Assembly: GCA_024235855.1 (NCBI GenBank)
Contig: JACKLN010000006.1
Coordinates: 124,001 to 188,000, forward strand
Source of the DNA: Burkholderiaceae bacterium
GTDB lineage: Bacteria > Pseudomonadota > Gammaproteobacteria > Burkholderiales > Burkholderiaceae_C
Direction: 5' to 3'
DNA: 64,000 nucleotides
Made by a program: the position numbers and the translations under genes. Every line of letters starts with the position of its first letter. The first letter of the stretch is position 1. The notes beneath the pieces were generated by a model. That model was not told where the DNA came from. It was given only the letters and a program-made list of their open reading frames with translations, and did not search any database. Shown in pieces: positions 35,870 to 45,402 of this stretch.

Positions 35870-37477
35870 ATGCTGATCTACGCCAACACCCTGTACCTGG
35901 AGCCGGCCGGAGGCCCAGGCGAAGTGATTCGCCAGGTCGCCAAATGGGTTGGCCAGCGCACGCGGGGCTTTGTGGACGAAGCACGCCTGGCTGCAGGCAT
36001 CCGCGAGCTGAAGCTCAAGGACGGCAGCACACTGGTCTCCAAAACCACGGGCGGCCTGGACGGCGAGCCGGTCTATCCCTACCTCTTCAGTGCGCAGTTG
36101 AGCCACCGAGACGACACAGTCTCGGGCCGCAAGTGGATCACTGAGGTGGGGATCAGGCAGGAGGCCGCAGGCCGGCCTGTGGAATGCTCATTGCTGCTCA
36201 AGACGGACGAGGTGAGCGCCCGGGTGACGGCGCCGATTCAGGTGACACGGCCCAAGCTGGTGGAGCAACTGCTCAAGACTTGCAAGCCTGCGACGGAAAC
36301 GCCTGGCCTGGTGGTCAAGACGCTGGACGAGCACAGCGCCAGGGCCTTCTTGCACGAGGTGGAGCGCGAGGGGCGTGGCTACCCCTTGGTGTTGATCAGT
36401 TGCCCGCGCAACGGCCAGTACGCCGTTGAACCTGAGCGTCTTCGGTCGGTGTTGGCTGGCTTGGCGGATGTGGTGGCCGTGCCCGATGGGGTGAACACCT
36501 TCGCGATCGAGGATGTGGTGGGCCGCCGCTACATGGCGTTTGCTGGCGGCGTGAACATCGTGTTCCCGGTTCGGCGAGGCGTGCGTGAGCCGTTCTGCGA
36601 TACGGTGCTTCTGCGTGCGGAGGCCATTGAAGACTTGCAGCACGACGGCAAGGTGCTGGAGTCCGAGGTGCTGGGCATCATCACCCACCGCACCAACCTG
36701 CCGTTCTCTTGGCGCCATGTTTCACCGGTGAAAGTCGACCAGGCCATCCTGCATGGCCGTGTAGCCGCGCTGCTGGACAAGACCAAGGGCAGCCAGCACG
36801 CAGATGAGCTGGCCGAATATGTCGAGTTGCTGCAAGCCGCAGACCAAGACGTGCTGCGCAAGGAGGCTGAGCTAAAGCAGTCCCGGGCGGACTTCGAGGC
36901 CAAAGAGGAAGAGGTTCGAGATCTCAAGCAAGAGATCTTCAACCTCAGCCAGACCCTTAGCAGCCTCCAGGCCGACGACGGGCAAGGCGCTGCCATGGAG
37001 GTGTTGGCGCCTGTCCGCGAGCAGCTGCTGGACGCTATCAGGTCCAAGCTGACGCTGCAAAAGGTGGTGGACTTGATGGGCACCCTGTTCCCCGACCGTT
37101 TGGTGTTTCTGGACACTGCCATGGCGTCAGCTAAGGAGGCCGACCGAAGCGGCTCGAAGCTGGCCGACAAGGCGTGCGAGTTGCTGCACACGCTGGCCAC
37201 GGGTTACTGGAGCGCGCTGAACGACGGCAAGGGCGACCAACACGCCAAGGGGGTGTTCGGGAAAGACGCCTACGCAGCCAATGAATCCGATTCGCTGAGC
37301 AACGAGGGCAAGCGCCTTCGCACCTTCAACTTCCGTGGGCAAGACTTTGTGATGGAGAAGCACCTCAAGCACGGGGTGAAAGACAGCAAGGCTGAGACCC
37401 TGCGTATCCATTTCGAGTGGCTGCCGGCAGAGAAGATGCTGGTGGTGGGGCACTGCGGCAAGCACCTGAATTTCTGA
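35870..37477 (+). CDS. unrecognised 535-aa protein encoded between pglX and pglZ
   Basis: No family is recognised. The N-terminal part (1-300) is beta-rich, with PLVLISCPRNGQYAVEPERL and FAGGVNIVFPVRRGVREPFCDTVLLRAE. A coiled coil follows at about 305-365 (heptads from AEYVELLQAADQDVL to NLSQTLSSLQ). The C-terminal domain ends ETLRIHFEWLPAEKMLVVGHCG. It lies 117 bp after pglX and 12 bp before pglZ on the same strand, a position where accessory genes are often found in type I BREX loci. The start has AGGAGG-like gggaggaatt seven bases upstream. Its base composition matches brxC and pglZ, so it travels with the cluster. Confidence 0.8.
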   Translation: MLIYANTLYLEPAGGPGEVIRQVAKWVGQRTRGFVDEARLAAGIRELKLKDGSTLVSKTTGGLDGEPVYPYLFSAQLSHRDDTVSGRKWITEVGIRQEAAGRPVECSLLLKTDEVSARVTAPIQVTRPKLVEQLLKTCKPATETPGLVVKTLDEHSARAFLHEVEREGRGYPLVLISCPRNGQYAVEPERLRSVLAGLADVVAVPDGVNTFAIEDVVGRRYMAFAGGVNIVFPVRRGVREPFCDTVLLRAEAIEDLQHDGKVLESEVLGIITHRTNLPFSWRHVSPVKVDQAILHGRVAALLDKTKGSQHADELAEYVELLQAADQDVLRKEAELKQSRADFEAKEEEVRDLKQEIFNLSQTLSSLQADDGQGAAMEVLAPVREQLLDAIRSKLTLQKVVDLMGTLFPDRLVFLDTAMASAKEADRSGSKLADKACELLHTLATGYWSALNDGKGDQHAKGVFGKDAYAANESDSLSNEGKRLRTFNFRGQDFVMEKHLKHGVKDSKAETLRIHFEWLPAEKMLVVGHCGKHLNF

Positions 37478-37488
37478 GAGCACGTTGA

Positions 37489-40011
37489 ATGCGCATTGAA
37501 ACCTTCATCCAGCAGGAGATCCTGACGCCCCGCATGGCCGACAAGGGCGTACTGGTGGTGTACGACCCCGAGCGCCGCTACCACGGCACCTGCACCAGCA
37601 TGGCTGATGAGCGCTGCCGTGTGGTGGATGCCAGCGGCAGCAGCATCCTCAGCCGCGAGCAGGCCGCGCAGGCCCTGGTTGAACTAGGCCAGGGCCGCAT
37701 TGAGCACCTGCTGGTTTACGTGCCCAACGCTGCGCCGCTCACCGACGAGGCCCGCCAGCAAGACCCGTTCAGCCCCTACGCCGCGTGTGGGCGCGTATTC
37801 CCCGATGGCGACGGCGACCGCTTTGAAAGCCTGTGCGAGAGCGCCAAGCCCGACCAGGTGCTGGAACTGCGCCGCATCTTCGAGTCCGATCCCAACCCCA
37901 GCTTTGCCGTGATCGACGCGCTGGGCGGCGGCGTGGGCTGGCCCAACCTGCGTGCGCTGCTGAACGTGGAGTCGGGCCGCGACATCCTGCTGGCCCTGAT
38001 GGCGCCCAACAGCGCGCAAGAACAAGCGCTGAAGGCTGGCGATACCTGGGTGAACGAGGCGCGTGAGCTGCTGAAGGCCAGCCTGGCGCTCACGCTTCGT
38101 ACCCGTGGCCGGGCGTGGTCCACCATAGCGGAAGAGCTTTGGCGCTATGTGCTGTTCAGCGAGTTTGCGTTTGACCTGCCCAGCCCTTTACCCGCAGCAC
38201 TGAAAGATCTGCCCCGCGCACCCGAGGGTGGCCAGACGGTGGTCTTTGCGCTGTGTGATGACCTGCGCAATGACCACCGCACGCAACCCGTGTACATCGA
38301 CCGGGCGCAGAAGCTGGAGCAGGAACTGGCCCTGGCCCAGCACTGCGTGGAACTGAAAGACCTGGGGCCTCGCGAAACCTTCCCGTTTGAAGAGCGCAGC
38401 GCGCTGGAGCGCGGCGTTGCTGCCTTTCTGCGCGACGACGTGGACGCTGTGCGCCAGACCCTGGACCGCCAGCGCCGATCAGTCTGGGCGGCTCGTGGCG
38501 AGAGTCGCTTGAAGTGGGACTTGCTGCGCGCCGCGCTGGAGCTGAGCCTGCGCTGCGAAGAGCTGGACAGCCAGCTGCCCCAGCACACCCAGGACATGGG
38601 CAAGCTGCTGGCCTTCTACACCGGCAGCCTGCGCGAGGCCGACCGCCTGCACCGCGAGTTTGAGCAAGCCCTGAGCGACTTTGAGTGGCAAGACACCCAA
38701 GACGCCATGAAGCCCGTGCGCCAGCAGGCGCGCAAGGCCTACGGCCGCCTGGCTGAGAAGGCGCAACTGGCCTTCACCCGCCACATGCAGGCTGGCGGTT
38801 GGCCGTTGGCTGGGCAACTGGCCAACGCGGATGTGTTTGACCGCTTCGTGGCGCCCAAGCTGCAGCAGCATGGCCACAAGGTGGCCTACCTGATGATCGA
38901 CGCGCTGCGCTACGAGCTGGGGGTGGCACTGGAGCAGCAACTGGTGGAAGACGGTGCCGTAGCCTTGCAGGCCGCGCTGGCACCTCTGCCCACCATCACG
39001 CCGGTGGGCATGGCCGCACTGTTGCCCGGCGCTGGTCAGCAACTGAGCTTGCGCCGCGACGGTGCGGCCTTGGTGCCCCTGCTGGGCGAACAACCGGTGA
39101 CCAACGTGGCGCAACGCATGGACGTGCTGCGCAAGCGCTACGGTCAACGCTTTGCCGAAGGCCGGCTGGAGGACTATGTGCGCAGCCGCTTGGACGTGCC
39201 TGCGGATGCAGACCTGCTGGTGTTACGCGCGGTGGAGATAGACAGCCACTTCGAGAACCACCCGGACACGGCGCCGGCGGAGATCACCAACGCGCTGCGC
39301 CGCATCCGCATGGCGCTGCACCGCCTGGCGGAGGCCGGGTTCCAAGAGGTGGTGATCGCCACCGACCACGGCTTCTTTATCAACACCCACGCGGGTGCCG
39401 GCGATGTGTGCGCCAAGCCCGAGGGCAACTGGCTGGTGGAGCACGACCGCTGCGCGCTGGGCGATGGCGCCGTGGGCAACACCCACTTCGTGTTGCCTGC
39501 CGACAAAGCCGGCATTCGCGGCGATATAGCAAAGGTGGCCGGGCCGCTGACGCTGGCGGCTTACCGTACGGGCCTTCAGTACTTCCATGGCGGCGCCTCG
39601 TTGCAAGAGTGCGTGGTGCCTGTGCTGACGGTACAGCTGAAGGCCAAGGGCCAGCCGGAAGTGACCCAGGCGCTGGTGAAGCTGAGCTACAAGAACGGCG
39701 CCACCAAGGTGACCACCCGCGTGCCGGTGATTGAGGTGGCGGTGGATGCAGCCGACATGTTCTCGGCCGACAGCGCATTTGAGATCCTGCTGGAAGCCCA
39801 AGACGCTAAGGGCAATGTGGTTGGCGAGGCCCGTGCGGGCGGCGCCGTGAACGCGGCCACCGGCACGCTGACGCTGCACGCGGGCGACAAGGTGCAGGTG
39901 ACGTTGAAGATGCAGCTGGAGTTCGAGGGCAAGTTCAAGGTGAAGGCACTCGACCCCAAGACCAGCCAGATCCACTGCCAGCTGGACCTGGCAACCGACT
40001 ACACGGTGTAA
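37489..40011 (+). CDS. pglZ: BREX alkaline-phosphatase-superfamily protein PglZ
   Basis: 840 residues. The PglZ core shows AYLMIDALRYELGVALEQQL near 466 and VVIATDHGFFINTHAG near 621, the metal-site motifs of the alkaline phosphatase superfamily. The C-terminal 120 residues form beta domains (VEVAVDAADMFSADSAFEIL). PglZ is essential in BREX and interacts with PglX. It ends 3 bp before brxL. The length is typical of type I PglZ. Confidence 0.94.
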   Translation: MRIETFIQQEILTPRMADKGVLVVYDPERRYHGTCTSMADERCRVVDASGSSILSREQAAQALVELGQGRIEHLLVYVPNAAPLTDEARQQDPFSPYAACGRVFPDGDGDRFESLCESAKPDQVLELRRIFESDPNPSFAVIDALGGGVGWPNLRALLNVESGRDILLALMAPNSAQEQALKAGDTWVNEARELLKASLALTLRTRGRAWSTIAEELWRYVLFSEFAFDLPSPLPAALKDLPRAPEGGQTVVFALCDDLRNDHRTQPVYIDRAQKLEQELALAQHCVELKDLGPRETFPFEERSALERGVAAFLRDDVDAVRQTLDRQRRSVWAARGESRLKWDLLRAALELSLRCEELDSQLPQHTQDMGKLLAFYTGSLREADRLHREFEQALSDFEWQDTQDAMKPVRQQARKAYGRLAEKAQLAFTRHMQAGGWPLAGQLANADVFDRFVAPKLQQHGHKVAYLMIDALRYELGVALEQQLVEDGAVALQAALAPLPTITPVGMAALLPGAGQQLSLRRDGAALVPLLGEQPVTNVAQRMDVLRKRYGQRFAEGRLEDYVRSRLDVPADADLLVLRAVEIDSHFENHPDTAPAEITNALRRIRMALHRLAEAGFQEVVIATDHGFFINTHAGAGDVCAKPEGNWLVEHDRCALGDGAVGNTHFVLPADKAGIRGDIAKVAGPLTLAAYRTGLQYFHGGASLQECVVPVLTVQLKAKGQPEVTQALVKLSYKNGATKVTTRVPVIEVAVDAADMFSADSAFEILLEAQDAKGNVVGEARAGGAVNAATGTLTLHAGDKVQVTLKMQLEFEGKFKVKALDPKTSQIHCQLDLATDYTV

Positions 40012-40014
40012 GTC

Positions 40015-42141
40015 ATGGAATACAGCCCCGACGATCTGGACCGCAAGCTGTCTGCCGCATTCGACGGCAAGGTGGTGCGCAAGGACCTGCTGCACCGCAT
40101 CAAGAAGGGCACCAACGTGCCCACCTTCGTGCTGGAGTTTCTGCTGGCCCGCTACTGCGCCAGCGATGACGCGGCGGAGATCCAGGCTGGCATGGAAGCC
40201 GTGCTGGACACCCTGAACGAGAACTACGTGCGGCCCAACGATGCCAACGCGGCGCAGTCACGCGTGGCCACCAAGGGCAAGCACCGCTTCATTGACAAGG
40301 TGCACGTCAACTACGTGGAGAAGGACCGGCGCCACTGGGCGGCGCTGGAGAACTTCGACTCCCGCCGTGTGGCCATCAGCGAAAAGTACTACCGCGACAA
40401 CGACCGCCTGCTGCAAGGCGGCCTGTGGGCGGAAGTGACCGTGGCCTTCAACGAGGTGGAAGACGACAAGTACACCTTCTACGTGGAAGACCTGCGGCCC
40501 ATCCAGCTGAGCCGATTCGACTTTGACCGCTACTGCGAAGGCCGCGCTGGCTTCAGCCGCGACGAGTGGATGGATGTCATCCTGCGTTCGGTGGGCCTGG
40601 AGCCCAGCAAGCTGAGCAAGCGGGTGAAGTTTCACTTCATTGCCCGCCTGGCCCCGTTGATTGAGGCGAACTACAACTTCATCGAACTAGGCCCGCGGGG
40701 CACCGGCAAGTCGTACTTCTTCAGCGAGTTCTCGCCGTACTCCACGCTGATCAGCGGGGGGCAGGCCACCAAGGCCACGCTGTTCTACAACAGCCAGCGC
40801 CACAAGATCGGCCTGGTGGGCTTCTGGGACACCGTGGCCTTCGACGAGGTGGGCGGCCTGAAGGTGAAGGATCCGGACACGATCCAGATCATGAAGGACT
40901 TCATGGCCAACGGCCGGTTCTCGCGCGGCGTGGAAGTGATTGCTGATGCGTCGATGGCCTTCGTCGGCAACCTGGACTTGTCGGTGGACCAGATCGTCCA
41001 CTCTGAGGTGTACGACCTGTTCCAGCCCCTGCCCAAGGAGTTCGACCTGGCAGTGCAAGACCGCTTTGCGTGCTACCTACCGGGCTGGGAAATGCCCAAG
41101 AACAGCAGCGAGTTCTTGACCGGCCGCTACGGTTTCATCACCGACTACCTGGCTGAGGCCTTCCACCACCAGCTGAAGCAGACCAACCGCTATGAGGAGG
41201 TCAGCAAGCGCATCAAGCTCGGCAAGGCGGTGGAAGGGCGCGACGAGAAGGGCATCAAGAAGACAGTTTGCGCCTTCATCAAGATCCTGCACCCCAACGG
41301 CGCTCCGACGGACGAGGAATTCGAAGAGTACGTGGCCTACGCCGTGGAATGCCGCCGCCGCGTGAAGGAGCAGATGAACAAGCGCAAGACCGACGACGAG
41401 TACGCGCGCATCAATCTCTCCTACTTCAACACCGCCGGCCAAGAGGTGGAGGTGTTCTGCCCGGAATCCCGCAACGCCACGGCCACGCTCGAACCGAGCC
41501 GCCGCAGCATCCACGGTGGTGCCCCGGTGCCGCCCCTGGTGCCGGCAGCGCCTGCCGTGCCCGCCCCAGCGACGCCTGCGCCAGTTGGTACGGCGGCAGC
41601 CACAAATGCGACGCCGCAAACGGTGGCTGCGCCCCTGCCGGAAGCTCCGCCCGCACCGGCCGAGCCGGAACTGACCGAGCAGCACTACACCATCCACTAC
41701 GGTGACTCAGGCCACAGCTACGAGTCCATCGTGCTGCCCTACCTGCGTGGCGCCCGGGCGATCACCATCGAAGACCCGTACATCCGCGCCACGCACCAGG
41801 TACAGAACTTCGTTCGCTTCTGCGAAGCAGCCATCAAGGCCCCCACGGTGCGCAACATCACGCTGATCACCAGCTACGACGAAACCACCGACTTGAAGGA
41901 GTTGGCCACGCGCCTGGACGAGCTCAAACAAAGCCTGCTGGAGCTGGATGTGGCCCTAGAGGTGAAGGTGAACGAGAACCTCCACGACCGCGAGATCCGC
42001 ATCGACAACGGCTGGACCATCAAGATCGGCCGTGGCCTGGACTTCTTCCAGAAGCCCGACAGCTGGTTCGGCGTGGGCGCCAACGACATCAGCCTGCGTC
42101 GGTGCTTGGAGACGAAGGTGGATGTGTTCAGGCAGAGCTGA
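40015..42141 (+). CDS. brxL: BrxL-like AAA+ protein with MITD1-type C-terminal domain
   Basis: 708 residues. The BrxL AAA+ part covers about 1-480: YVEKDRRHWAALENF, Walker A GPRGTGKSYFFSEFSPY near 226 and VGFWDTVAFDEVGGLK. Instead of the Lon-type protease domain expected at the C-terminus there is a Pro/Ala-rich linker (about 500-550). A domain of about 150 residues follows with EDPYIRATHQVQNFVRFCE, LHDREIRIDNGWTIKIGRGL and DISLRRCLETKVDVF. This is strikingly like the phospholipase-D-fold C-terminal domain of eukaryotic MITD1. BrxL itself is a DNA-binding AAA+ ring. It is the last core BREX gene here. Confidence 0.88.
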   Translation: MEYSPDDLDRKLSAAFDGKVVRKDLLHRIKKGTNVPTFVLEFLLARYCASDDAAEIQAGMEAVLDTLNENYVRPNDANAAQSRVATKGKHRFIDKVHVNYVEKDRRHWAALENFDSRRVAISEKYYRDNDRLLQGGLWAEVTVAFNEVEDDKYTFYVEDLRPIQLSRFDFDRYCEGRAGFSRDEWMDVILRSVGLEPSKLSKRVKFHFIARLAPLIEANYNFIELGPRGTGKSYFFSEFSPYSTLISGGQATKATLFYNSQRHKIGLVGFWDTVAFDEVGGLKVKDPDTIQIMKDFMANGRFSRGVEVIADASMAFVGNLDLSVDQIVHSEVYDLFQPLPKEFDLAVQDRFACYLPGWEMPKNSSEFLTGRYGFITDYLAEAFHHQLKQTNRYEEVSKRIKLGKAVEGRDEKGIKKTVCAFIKILHPNGAPTDEEFEEYVAYAVECRRRVKEQMNKRKTDDEYARINLSYFNTAGQEVEVFCPESRNATATLEPSRRSIHGGAPVPPLVPAAPAVPAPATPAPVGTAAATNATPQTVAAPLPEAPPAPAEPELTEQHYTIHYGDSGHSYESIVLPYLRGARAITIEDPYIRATHQVQNFVRFCEAAIKAPTVRNITLITSYDETTDLKELATRLDELKQSLLELDVALEVKVNENLHDREIRIDNGWTIKIGRGLDFFQKPDSWFGVGANDISLRRCLETKVDVFRQS

Positions 42142-42273
42142 CAGAGCAAGCTGCATCAAAACGGGCCGACGACAGAGCCCGGATGCACCGGCTAATGAGA
42201 AATTCCTCCGAGAGGCTCACCCTATGAGCCAGGCGGAATAGATCATCAGACAGATTCTCAGGGGGAGAACGAC
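42142..42273. other. gap between brxL and the helicase gene
   Basis: These 131 bp contain no long frame and no clear terminator. A strong binding site (cagggggagaac) precedes the helicase start. The gap is large enough for a separate promoter, so the following two genes may be an independent unit. Confidence 0.4.
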
Positions 42274-45200
42274 ATGCAATGGGAGAAGGGCACCGAGGTT
42301 CGTCGCATCGACAACCCTGGCAAGGTCGGAGCCACCACGGGGCAGATCCGACCGCGTGGATCCATCAATTACTACGGCATTCGGTGGCGAGACGGCACCA
42401 GTGACTATGTAGCCGAGGACCAGCTCGAGGCTGTGTCTGCTGCGCAAAACGACGACCCGTACGCGGTGATCGAGAGCGGCCGCTTCGGCCGATCCGAGGA
42501 TCTTCGACGCAGTCTCACCCACGTACACCTGTCGGGCCGGCTGGCCAATTTGGTGTATTCGATGGGTGTCACCAACACCGAGTTCTTCGCGCACCAGTAC
42601 AAACCGCTGCTCACCCTGTTGGAGTCACCTGCCGACGGGCTGCTGATTGCCGACGAAGTCGGCTTGGGTAAGACGATCGAGGCGGGGATCATCTGGACCG
42701 AACTTCGTGCCCGGGAGGACATGCGGCGGTTGCTGATCGTGTGCCCGGCGATGCTGCGGGAGAAGTGGCGCGACGAACTGAAGCACCGCTTCGGCATTGA
42801 CGCCACCATTGTGAACGCAGCCACGCTGGCTGACGAACTGCGGCAAACCAGCAGCTTTGGCCCCGCCAAGGCTTGGATCTCCAGCTACCAGGCATTGCGG
42901 CCGCCGAAGACTTGGAAGCCATCTTCGGACACGTCCACCAAGAAGTTGTCGGCCCGTGCGGCGTTGGCCAACTTGCTCGACGAAAACGCAGCCGAGGATC
43001 CGCTGATCGACCTGGTGGTGTTCGACGAGGCCCACTACATGCGCAACCCGGAGAGCGCGGCCCACACCCTGGGCGAGATGCTGCGGGAGGTGTCGCACTA
43101 TCGGGTGTTGCTGTCGGCAACACCGATCAACCTTGCAAATGAGGACCTGTATCACCTCCTTCGTCTCTGCGACCCAGACCATTTCCAGTACCCGTCCAGC
43201 TTCAAGGACATGCTGACGGCCAACCGTCCGCTGGTTCTGGCGCGGGACGCAGCCTTGCGCCGAACCTCCCATGCCGAGGAGATCATCGATCACGTCAAGG
43301 CTGCGGCGTCCAGCGATCTGCTCCAGCAGTCACGCCAGCTGGCAGCGATTCTTGAAGATCCACCGACACCCGAGCGCCTTCAGTCTGCAGAGTACAGGGC
43401 CGAACTGGCTTCGAGCTTGGAACGCGTGAACCTGCTAGGTCATGTGGTAACCCGGACCCGCAAGCGTGACGTTCAAATGGAGCGCCCTCGGCGCGAGGTG
43501 ACACCCGAGAAGGTGCCGATGACCGATGCGGAGCGCAAGTTCTACACGTATGTGACCGAGGTCACCCGTGACTACGCATGGCGCCGCGGCATCTCGGATG
43601 GATTTCTTTTGGCGACCCCGCAACGCCAGGTTTGCAGTTGTCCGGCCGCGTTCGCCCGCGCTTGGTTGGGTGGCAACAGCACGCTGGCCGACGACATGGC
43701 TGAGCTGGTGCTGGAGGACATGGAAGAAGCGGACGATGAAGGAGAGCTCGAAGACATCAGCGCCACGCTGAAGGAGTTCCTGCTCGCCAATCGCCCTCGG
43801 GACTTGGACGCTGCAGAGCTGGAGCGCTCTGATTCGAAGTTGGCCCGGCTGCTTGAGGTCTTGGCCGGCTACTTTGCGGACCACCCCGGTGAGAAGGTCA
43901 TCCTCTTCACGTCGTTCAGGGCGACCGCGCACTATTTGACCGAGCGGCTGTCCTCCGCAGGCATGAAGTCGATGCTGCTTTGGGGAAACATGCGCGAGTC
44001 AAAGCAGGACCTGATCAACGAGTTCAGGGAACGCCCTGAGCTGCGGGTGCTGGTGTCGACCGAGGTGGCTGCCGAGGGTGTGGACCTTCAGTTCTGCCGG
44101 CTTTTGGTGAACTACGACCTTCCCTGGAACCCGATGCGCGTCGAGCAGCGGATCGGCCGTATCGATCGATTGGGCCAAAAGGCCAAGGTCATCAACATCT
44201 GGAATCTGTTCTACCAGGACACCATTGATGAACGGATCCTGGGCAGGCTGCTGACGCGACTCAAGGTGTTTGAGGAAGCACTGGGCGAGCCTGAGCCGGT
44301 GATCGGCGAGACGATCCAGCGACTTGAATCCAAGCTGTTGACCTCCAAGCTGACCCCCGACGAGGAGGAAGCCGAGATTGAGCGCGCCAGGCTGGCACTG
44401 GAGAACGTACGACTCCGCCAGGAGGAGTTGGAGAAGAACGCCGCACAGATGATTGCCCATGGAGGGTTGGTGCTGGATCGGATTGCTGCGGCCAAGGAAC
44501 TGTCTCGGCGAGTGACCGAGTCTGACCTGATCATCTATGTCCGCGACTTCTTAGCCCGCCATGCGCCGGGACACCAATTCACGCAGTCTGAGGATCCTTG
44601 TCAGTTCACCGTGCAACTTCCAGTCAGCATGGCTGCTGAGCTTGAGGAGTTCTGCAGGCGAACTGGGCAGATCGGTCAGACCTTGCTGGGGTCAGGCATG
44701 CCACGGACGTGCAAGTTCTTGAACAGCGTCACAACCGGCAGCAACCGGGCCTGGGAGCCTATCCACCAGTTCCACCCGTTCATCCGATTCATCGGTGAGA
44801 AGCTGACTCGCTTGGACGAAGCCTTCTACCCCGTGGTGGCCGTCAGGTTGCATCGGCCCGAAGGGATGGACATCGCAGCCGGCGACTACATGTTTGCCAT
44901 CCGCAAATGGACGTTCAAGGGTGTGAAGGATGAGGAGTGGCTCCAAGCCGCTGTGTGTGACCTGGCGAACCAGAGTGTCTTGGCCGATGAAGCCGCCGAA
45001 GGCCTGGTGAATGCCGCTCGCCTGCATGGCAAGGACTGGCTGGAGGCCACCAACGAAGTGCAGTCGGGGTACATCGCTGACCGTCTGGATCAACTGGAAG
45101 TTCACTTGGCGGACGCCTACGGTCGGGCCAGCAAGCGCAAGCAGGACGAGAACGCCGATCGCTTGATGTTCCAGCTTCACGGCATTGAACAGCACCTGAT

Positions 45201-45399
45201 CAACCGTTTGCGGGTTCTTGAAGCTACGCGGGACCGCCACCTTGACCTTGGCCGACATTCACTTGCCAAGGCCACCCAGGGCCGAATCGACAAGCTCGCA
45301 GCCCGAATGGGGTTGAAGCGAGAGCAAGTGCTGCTACGCGAGCGGGTGGTTCCGGATCATGTGCTGGTTTGCGCCGGCTTGCTCCGTGTGGAGGCCTGA
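42274..45399 (+). CDS. SNF2/RapA-like superfamily 2 helicase
   Basis: 1041 residues. An N-terminal SH3/Tudor-like segment (EVRRIDNPGKVGATTGQI ... YYGIRWRDGTSDYV) as in RapA leads to motif I LLIADEVGLGKTIEAG (near 123-138). Then come Ia LLIVCPAMLREKW, II VVFDEAHYMRN (near 248), III LLSATPINLAN, and V-VI VNYDLPWNPMRVEQRIGRIDRLGQ (near 612-635). The C-terminal 350 residues are helical and unrecognised. It translocates on double-stranded DNA by family inference. The next gene starts 3 bp downstream, so the two proteins probably act together. DISARM DrmD is also a SNF2 helicase, but no other DISARM gene is present. Confidence 0.9.
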   Translation: MQWEKGTEVRRIDNPGKVGATTGQIRPRGSINYYGIRWRDGTSDYVAEDQLEAVSAAQNDDPYAVIESGRFGRSEDLRRSLTHVHLSGRLANLVYSMGVTNTEFFAHQYKPLLTLLESPADGLLIADEVGLGKTIEAGIIWTELRAREDMRRLLIVCPAMLREKWRDELKHRFGIDATIVNAATLADELRQTSSFGPAKAWISSYQALRPPKTWKPSSDTSTKKLSARAALANLLDENAAEDPLIDLVVFDEAHYMRNPESAAHTLGEMLREVSHYRVLLSATPINLANEDLYHLLRLCDPDHFQYPSSFKDMLTANRPLVLARDAALRRTSHAEEIIDHVKAAASSDLLQQSRQLAAILEDPPTPERLQSAEYRAELASSLERVNLLGHVVTRTRKRDVQMERPRREVTPEKVPMTDAERKFYTYVTEVTRDYAWRRGISDGFLLATPQRQVCSCPAAFARAWLGGNSTLADDMAELVLEDMEEADDEGELEDISATLKEFLLANRPRDLDAAELERSDSKLARLLEVLAGYFADHPGEKVILFTSFRATAHYLTERLSSAGMKSMLLWGNMRESKQDLINEFRERPELRVLVSTEVAAEGVDLQFCRLLVNYDLPWNPMRVEQRIGRIDRLGQKAKVINIWNLFYQDTIDERILGRLLTRLKVFEEALGEPEPVIGETIQRLESKLLTSKLTPDEEEAEIERARLALENVRLRQEELEKNAAQMIAHGGLVLDRIAAAKELSRRVTESDLIIYVRDFLARHAPGHQFTQSEDPCQFTVQLPVSMAAELEEFCRRTGQIGQTLLGSGMPRTCKFLNSVTTGSNRAWEPIHQFHPFIRFIGEKLTRLDEAFYPVVAVRLHRPEGMDIAAGDYMFAIRKWTFKGVKDEEWLQAAVCDLANQSVLADEAAEGLVNAARLHGKDWLEATNEVQSGYIADRLDQLEVHLADAYGRASKRKQDENADRLMFQLHGIEQHLINRLRVLEATRDRHLDLGRHSLAKATQGRIDKLAARMGLKREQVLLRERVVPDHVLVCAGLLRVEA

Positions 45400-45402
45400 G
45401 CG

